A stretch of 64,000 nt of DNA. It comes from Brochothrix campestris. Its GTDB lineage: Bacteria; Bacillota; Bacilli; Lactobacillales; Listeriaceae. This document shows, piece by piece, positions 60,701 through 64,000 of this stretch (position 1 is its first letter; each line of letters starts with the position of its first letter). Location: positions 682,001 to 746,000 of the forward strand of contig NZ_CP175511.1 in the NCBI RefSeq assembly GCF_046058945.1, given 5' to 3'. The notes under the pieces are model-generated. The model was not told the DNA's origin. It saw nothing but the letters and a program-made list of their open reading frames with translations, and did no database searches. Both the position numbers and the translations under genes were made by a program.

Positions 60701-61166
60701 CGATCAATTTGGTGATTTAACAAAACTAGATACGCCAACCTTCTTTAAAGGGATGCGTTTAGGAGAACAAATTGAAGTTGAAATTCAACGCGGTAAATCG
60801 TTGAACATTAAATTGAACTCGATTTCACAAGCAATGCCAGATGGTACGCGTGTCTTCTACTTTGAATTAAATGGTCAACCACGTGAGGTAACAATTAAAG
60901 ATAATAACGTTACGAGTACGATTGCGACACGTCGTAAAATCGAACCATCTGTTCGTGGTCACGTTGGTGCGACAATGCCAGGGAGCGTTCTGCAAGTATT
61001 AGTCGCTAAAGGCGATAAGGTCGAAAAAGGCCAACCAATCTTAGTGACAGAAGCAATGAAGATGGAAACAACGATTCAAGCGCCATACGATAGCACGATT
61101 AAACAAGTGTACATCGGAGTCGGTGATGCAATTGAAACCGCTGATTTGCTGATTGAATTAGATTAA
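57732..61166 (+). CDS. pycA: Pyruvate carboxylase
   Basis: Biotin enzyme that carboxylates pyruvate to oxaloacetate. The 1144 residues show the biotin carboxylase domain (KVLVANRGEIAIRILRACNEL, GYGFLSEN, KAALGGGGRGMRIV, EVNPRVQVEHTITEL, about 1-450), the carboxyltransferase domain (LLTDTTLRDAHQSLLATRVR, metal-binding HLHTHDSSGNG, about 530-820), the allosteric linker and the C-terminal biotinyl domain with the modified lysine in TEAMKMETTIQ. Full length. Start behind GGAGGG. A bidirectional terminator separates it from ctaA. Confidence 0.97.
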   Translation: MKNIHKVLVANRGEIAIRILRACNELNIKTVAVYSKEDAASLHRFKADESYLVGEGKKPIDAYLDIEDILRIAKEVGADAIHPGYGFLSENLEFVTRCEEEGIKFVGPQPKHLNMFGDKIKAKEQALLAGIPVIPGTNGSVSSLDEVKAFAEKVGYPIMVKAALGGGGRGMRIVNNEKEVKDGYERAASEAKAAFGSDELYVEKCILNPKHIEVQIFGDDHGNIVHLFERDCSVQRRHQKVVEVAPCATLSDERRAEICDAAVKLMKNVDYVNAGTVEFLVSDEGFYFIEVNPRVQVEHTITELITGIDIVQTQLYVADGYNIFDSEVGVPTQANIRINGSAIQCRVTTEDPLNNFMPDTGVINTYRSPGGFGVRLDAGSGFQGTKITPYYDSLVVKVCTWGMTLEQAARKMERNLREFRIRGVKTNILFLKNVVEHPNFITGNYNTSFIDTTPELFEFPQLRDRGSKTLRYIGNVTVNGFPGIDHKEKELFDTVRYPKIDLQTPPPAGTKQILEQGGPQAVVDWIKSREEVLLTDTTLRDAHQSLLATRVRSKDITAIAPAMARLLPNMFSYEMWGGATFDVAYRFLNENPWKRLETMRKQVPNVLFQMLLRGANAVGYKNYPDNVVREFVKQSAEAGIDVFRIFDSLNWIPNMETAIEATKDANKLVEATICYAGDILDENRPKYNIDYYKNLAKDLVSVGTDIIAIKDMAGILKPQAAYRLISELKETVDVPIHLHTHDSSGNGNYTYAAAISAGVDIVDVATSAMSSSTSQPSMTTLFYGQVNSSRTPNLNPENSQAINRYWEDVRRYYTDFENGLNAPQTEVYDHEMPGGQYSNLQQQSRAVGLGDRWEEVKTMYMKVNVLFGDIIKVTPSSKVVGDMALFMVQNELDEENIYEKGLTLDFPESVISFFEGQLGQPYQGFPEKLQLVILKDREPITVRPGTLLDPINFDDVKAELAALIGYEPSEQEIISYVLYPKVFVEYTKMVDQFGDLTKLDTPTFFKGMRLGEQIEVEIQRGKSLNIKLNSISQAMPDGTRVFYFELNGQPREVTIKDNNVTSTIATRRKIEPSVRGHVGATMPGSVLQVLVAKGDKVEKGQPILVTEAMKMETTIQAPYDSTIKQVYIGVGDAIETADLLIELD

Positions 61167-61176
61167 CCGAAATGTC

Positions 61177-61216
61177 AAAAGAGCCTGTCCAACCAAACGG
61201 TTGGACAGGCTCTTTT
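61177..61216. terminator. Bidirectional terminator between pycA and ctaA
   Basis: Perfect 18-bp stem from AAAAGAGCCTG to CAGGCTCTTTT with an AAAC loop. Confidence 0.93.
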
Positions 61217-61227
61217 GATAGGGCATA

Positions 61228-62142
61228 TTAATTGTTGTTGCTACGTCGACCACTACGGAATGCGATCAATGCTAAGTAGCTCAAGACGGCAAAGATAATC
61301 GTGATGGTTAAGGAATGCATTAAGGCAATGTAGAGGTTGACGTTTGAGTCAACAGTAGCAATCCCTAAAATGATTTGAATTACAACGAGGAGTACAAGGA
61401 GTGATGAACAGCCACGTAATACTTTGGAATGGCTGTAGTGCTTCGATGTGTACCAAGCAAGCCAAGCAATCCAAACCGCCAAGACGAAGGCTGCTGCTCG
61501 ATGTAATAACTGCACGAATTGTGGCGTTGTTGTCGGCATGACAAATTTACCATCTTCAAACATGAAGGACGGTAGCGCTAAGCTGGCATCCATGTGCCGC
61601 ACTAAGGCGCCGGTGTAAATTGCGATGTACGTAAAAAGCAACAAGTAATAAATACTGTAGCGTAATTTCTTGGTCATTTTAACCGACTTGGCATCGAACT
61701 TAAGGTCGATTTCAAAGATGAACAAGGCAAGCATCACGATGGAAGCGTATGAGATGATTGAAATTCCGAAATGCAATGCCATAATAACGGCATTTTGACT
61801 CCAAACGACTGCCATCGCACCCATGATTGCTTGTAAAACTAAAAAAACAACTGAAATAATGGCAATAACCTTTGTTTCGGCACGTCCTTTAATATAGCGC
61901 CATGAGAAAATGGCAAGTGCAATCACGAAAATAGAGGCTAGTCCCGTTGAAAGACGGTGGAACACTTCAATTAATTTTTCGATGGTGACATCGGTTAAAT
62001 TAACGAGTTGTCCGTTACATAAGGGCCATGTAGCGCCACAGCCATCGGCGGAGCCTGTTTTTGTTACGAGAGCACCACCGAACACCACAACAGTCATTAA
62101 GACGATTGTTACTATTGAGAGAATTTTTAAAAACTTAGTCAT
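61228..62142 (-). CDS. ctaA: Heme A synthase
   Basis: Oxidises heme O to heme A for aa3-type cytochrome oxidase. The 304 residues have eight hydrophobic segments; the extracellular cysteine pair lies in GALVTKTGSADGCGATWPLCNGQ, and heme-binding histidines are in EVFHRLSTG, ALHFGISI, VQLLHRAAAF and ALMHSLT. It is divergent from ctaB, as in Bacillus and Listeria. Start behind GGGG, 19 or so bases into the leader. Confidence 0.94.
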   Translation of the reverse strand: MTKFLKILSIVTIVLMTVVVFGGALVTKTGSADGCGATWPLCNGQLVNLTDVTIEKLIEVFHRLSTGLASIFVIALAIFSWRYIKGRAETKVIAIISVVFLVLQAIMGAMAVVWSQNAVIMALHFGISIISYASIVMLALFIFEIDLKFDAKSVKMTKKLRYSIYYLLLFTYIAIYTGALVRHMDASLALPSFMFEDGKFVMPTTTPQFVQLLHRAAAFVLAVWIAWLAWYTSKHYSHSKVLRGCSSLLVLLVVIQIILGIATVDSNVNLYIALMHSLTITIIFAVLSYLALIAFRSGRRSNNN

Positions 62143-62341
62143 GTGTAAGAGAACCCCACTTTCTTTAATACAATCACTTCTAATTTTACCTTATAATCGC
62201 TAAACACCCAAGAGGTCATTTTGGCAATTTGAATAAATGTGTCTGAAATATGACTAAACAATTAGTTGGTGTATATTATGTGAAATATGGTATATTGATA
62301 TAAGAGTTTTTTAGGAAAAAAGAAGGTAAGGGGTTTATAAT

Positions 62342-63247
62342 ATGACAGAAAAAAGTCTTGAAACAAACAAAGCAACGTCACGCGTTACAATCAATGATTT
62401 GACGGGGCTTGTAAAAATGGGCATCGTTGATTCGAATACGATTGCTGCCTTTGCAGGGATGTGGATTGCTTTCCAATATACGAACACACCCTTTTTACAA
62501 AACATAGTGACCGTTATTATGCTTGTAATCGGTACGGCGGCGATTATTGCGGGAGCAGGCTGTTGGAACAATTACTACGATCGTGACATCGATAAAAAAA
62601 TGGAGCGAACAAAAACACGGCCGACAATTACGGGGCGAATTAGTCCGAAAATGACACTTGTAGCCTTTATTGCTTTAACCGTTGTCGGTGAAGTGTTGCT
62701 GTTCATGATTAATCCGATGACCGGTATTACTGGTTTAGCAGGTGTGTTTTTATATAACGTTGTCTACACGATGTGGGCGAAACGAAACCTTGTTTCAAAT
62801 ACGATTATCGGTTCGTTTTCAGGTGCAGTACCACCGCTAATTGGTTGGTTTGCAATTGCGCCAACGTTAGAATTACCAGCAATCATGCTCTTTTTATTCA
62901 TGTTTTGTTGGCAACCACCGCATTTTTATGCAATTGCCATCCGTCGTCGTGCTGATTATGCAGCTGCAGGTATTCCGATGCTGCCAGTTGTTAAAGGTGT
63001 AGAACGAGGGCGTAAAAGCATCCTTCTCTGGGTGGGCTTTTTAACCGTGTTACCATTCTTCATGTTTGATTTCGGTATAATCTATGTTGTGTTAGCGACA
63101 ATTATGAATATTGCGTGGCTTGTGCTCGGGTTACGCGGCTATAAAACCGCCGATCCAGATCAATGGGCAAAATCAATGTTTTTCTTCTCATTAAGCTATC
63201 TAATGATTTTATTTGTGGCGATGATGGTGTTAGCACCTTTTGTGTAA
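62342..63247 (+). CDS. ctaB: Protoheme IX farnesyltransferase (heme O synthase)
   Basis: Adds farnesyl to heme B to give heme O. The 301 residues are a UbiA-type prenyltransferase with nine hydrophobic segments; the key aspartate motif is NNYYDRDIDKKMERTKTRP, and the second is YAAAGIPMLPVVKG. Divergent from ctaA. In Bacillus ctaCDEF follow; here the repeat R9 and a YlbC-like gene follow, so the oxidase genes are elsewhere or absent. The intergenic region 62143-62341 has AT-rich promoter-like sequence (GGTATATTGATATAAG) but no clear -35. Confidence 0.95.
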   Translation: MTEKSLETNKATSRVTINDLTGLVKMGIVDSNTIAAFAGMWIAFQYTNTPFLQNIVTVIMLVIGTAAIIAGAGCWNNYYDRDIDKKMERTKTRPTITGRISPKMTLVAFIALTVVGEVLLFMINPMTGITGLAGVFLYNVVYTMWAKRNLVSNTIIGSFSGAVPPLIGWFAIAPTLELPAIMLFLFMFCWQPPHFYAIAIRRRADYAAAGIPMLPVVKGVERGRKSILLWVGFLTVLPFFMFDFGIIYVVLATIMNIAWLVLGLRGYKTADPDQWAKSMFFFSLSYLMILFVAMMVLAPFV

Positions 63248-63284
63248 GCACAGTTGATGATTGCATGAATTCAAGAAAGACGAT

Positions 63285-63325
63285 AAGATATTAACAGTAA
63301 CGTTTCGTTGTTACTGTTAATATCT
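63285..63325 (+). terminator. Hairpin, left copy (flanks R9)
   Basis: AGATATTAACAGTAACG/CGTTGTTACTGTTAATATCT hairpin. Exact 41-bp duplicate of 63523-63563. No T run follows here because the repeat begins at once. Confidence 0.85.
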
Positions 63326-63522
63326 CAGAATGTAGACAAAGTCTAAACAGACTTCATTTTCTTTGTAATGCTATTACAGTGACTTTGTGTACAAAATGAC
63401 TTGACTGAAAAGAAACGGTGTTATAGTAGGAACGACGAGCGAGTGACGGTGCGCGTATTGATGGTACGTAATCCCGAGCGAGCAAGTCGTAACGACCTAG
63501 TACAGCGTTTATCTTCAGTCTC
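63326..63522 (-). repeat. Terminator-associated modular repeat, copy R9 (short form)
   Basis: Reverse orientation: on the minus strand it starts GAGACTGAAGATAAACGCTG and ends GACTTTGTCTACATTCTG. It has the left hairpin of the R8 type (CTCGCTCGGGATTACGTACC) and the right module (AACAAAGTC-like, ACTGTAATAGCATTACAAAG) but lacks the 120-bp hairpin unit. It lies exactly between two identical 41-bp hairpins. Confidence 0.9.
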
Positions 63523-63570
63523 AAGATATTAACAGTAACGTTTCGTTGTTACTGTTAATATCTTTTTTTG
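63523..63570 (+). terminator. Terminator, right copy (flanks R9)
   Basis: Same 41-bp hairpin as 63285-63325, followed by T7; probably the working ctaB terminator. Confidence 0.88.
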
Positions 63571-63585
63571 ATGGAGAGGGGAAAA

Positions 63586-64000
63586 ATGAAAAGTATTTTA
63601 AAAGTGTTATTGTTAGTCGTGCTTTTTATGTTAATTGCCTATACTTCTCCTTTATACACAAAGGATAAAAGTACTGCCTTATTTCAAACGTATGATGCGA
63701 AACAAGGTGATTTGAAAATGAAAGTAGCCTCGAAAGAAACGGCACTGAAATACGACGAAGATAAGAGTATTGCAAAATATATTGGCAAGCCTTACGCGAC
63801 GATTGAAAAAAAATATGGTAAGGCAGATCGGGTGGAACAAACGGCTTACGAATATGAGGAATACGTATTTACCAAAGGTGTGCAAGGTTACATGACGGTT
63901 GGTGTATTAGCAGATCGTGTTGTTCGAATCAATGTAGTCGGTAATAAGCTAGAAATTAATCCCTTTGAAATTGGGATGCCAGTTGAGACAATCATGAATC
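63586..64000 (+). CDS. YlbC-like CAP-associated-domain protein (partial)
   Basis: Only the first 138 residues are in the window; the frame is open at the end. There is an N-terminal signal or membrane segment (about 3-21, ILKVLLLVVLFMLIAYTS), then a domain with IGKPYATIEKKYGKADRVEQTAYEYEEYVF and a second similar start, EINPFEIGMPVETIMN. This matches the CAP-associated N-terminal domain before an SCP/CAP domain in Bacillus YlbC. The Bacillus order cta-ylbA-ylbB-ylbC supports this. Start behind GAGAGGGG. Confidence 0.75.
   Translation, partial: MKSILKVLLLVVLFMLIAYTSPLYTKDKSTALFQTYDAKQGDLKMKVASKETALKYDEDKSIAKYIGKPYATIEKKYGKADRVEQTAYEYEEYVFTKGVQGYMTVGVLADRVVRINVVGNKLEINPFEIGMPVETIMN

Overview
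The window reads as a moderately AT-rich Firmicute chromosome, most likely a Listeriaceae member such as Brochothrix. The evidence is gene order. The runs rRNA methylase-pheS-pheT, cvpA-mutS2-trxA-uvrC, lysC, tsaE-tsaB-rimI-tsaD-ydiF-rex, def/pdhABCD, UPF0223-corA-yktB-suhB-typA-ylaI-ylaN-ftsW-pycA and ctaA/ctaB follow the Listeria/Bacillus order as I remember it. A mevalonate-type IPP isomerase, an FMN nitroreductase, a PadR envelope module and a heme A pathway are also present. No rRNA or tRNA genes, prophage or CRISPR were seen.

Layout. 1-10.4 kb: the C-terminal part of topB, fni, a YsdB-like membrane protein, TrmH-type methylase, dut, an HxlR regulator, T-box-controlled pheST and a nitroreductase. 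10.5-20.7 kb: cvpA-like, mutS2, trxA, aldA with a cre-like site, an unrecognised regulator-like gene and uvrC, followed by a decayed ISL3-family insertion sequence with 8-bp target duplications. 20.7-26.5 kb: argCJBD behind a palindromic operator, then lysC behind a lysine riboswitch. 26.8-32.2 kb: a RodA-like SEDS gene and the tsaE-tsaB-rimI-fumC-tsaD operon, in which fumC is an unusual member. 32.4-36.5 kb: an ABC exporter and a padR-DUF1700-DUF4097 operon. 36.5-41.7 kb: ABC-F (ydiF), a divergent Rex, a stand-alone glutamate-cysteine ligase, TraX and peptide deformylase. 42.2-47.1 kb: pdhABCD. 47.3-64 kb: GDPD lipoprotein, small proteins, corA with a possible leader ORF, suhB, typA, ftsW, pycA, ctaA/ctaB and the start of a YlbC-like gene.

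The most unusual content is a dispersed, modular, hairpin-rich repeat family in at least nine intergenic positions (about 2.6, 9.3, 15.6, 18.9/20.6, 26.5, 32.2, 34.2, 50.4 and 63.3 kb). Members abut Rho-independent terminators. The two best-preserved members lie between exact direct copies of the terminator hairpin itself (31 and 41 bp), as if the element inserts at terminators and duplicates them. A core unit of about 120 bp folds into a long nested hairpin whose arms change together between copies, and at one locus this unit is tandemly amplified with an exact 120-bp period. One member is split by the ISL3 relic, which itself contains a small GC-rich inverted-repeat patch.

Metabolically the window covers phenylalanine tRNA charging, arginine and lysine-family amino acid synthesis, pyruvate entry by dehydrogenase and carboxylase, t6A tRNA modification, cell elongation and division (two SEDS proteins), and heme A formation for aerobic respiration.
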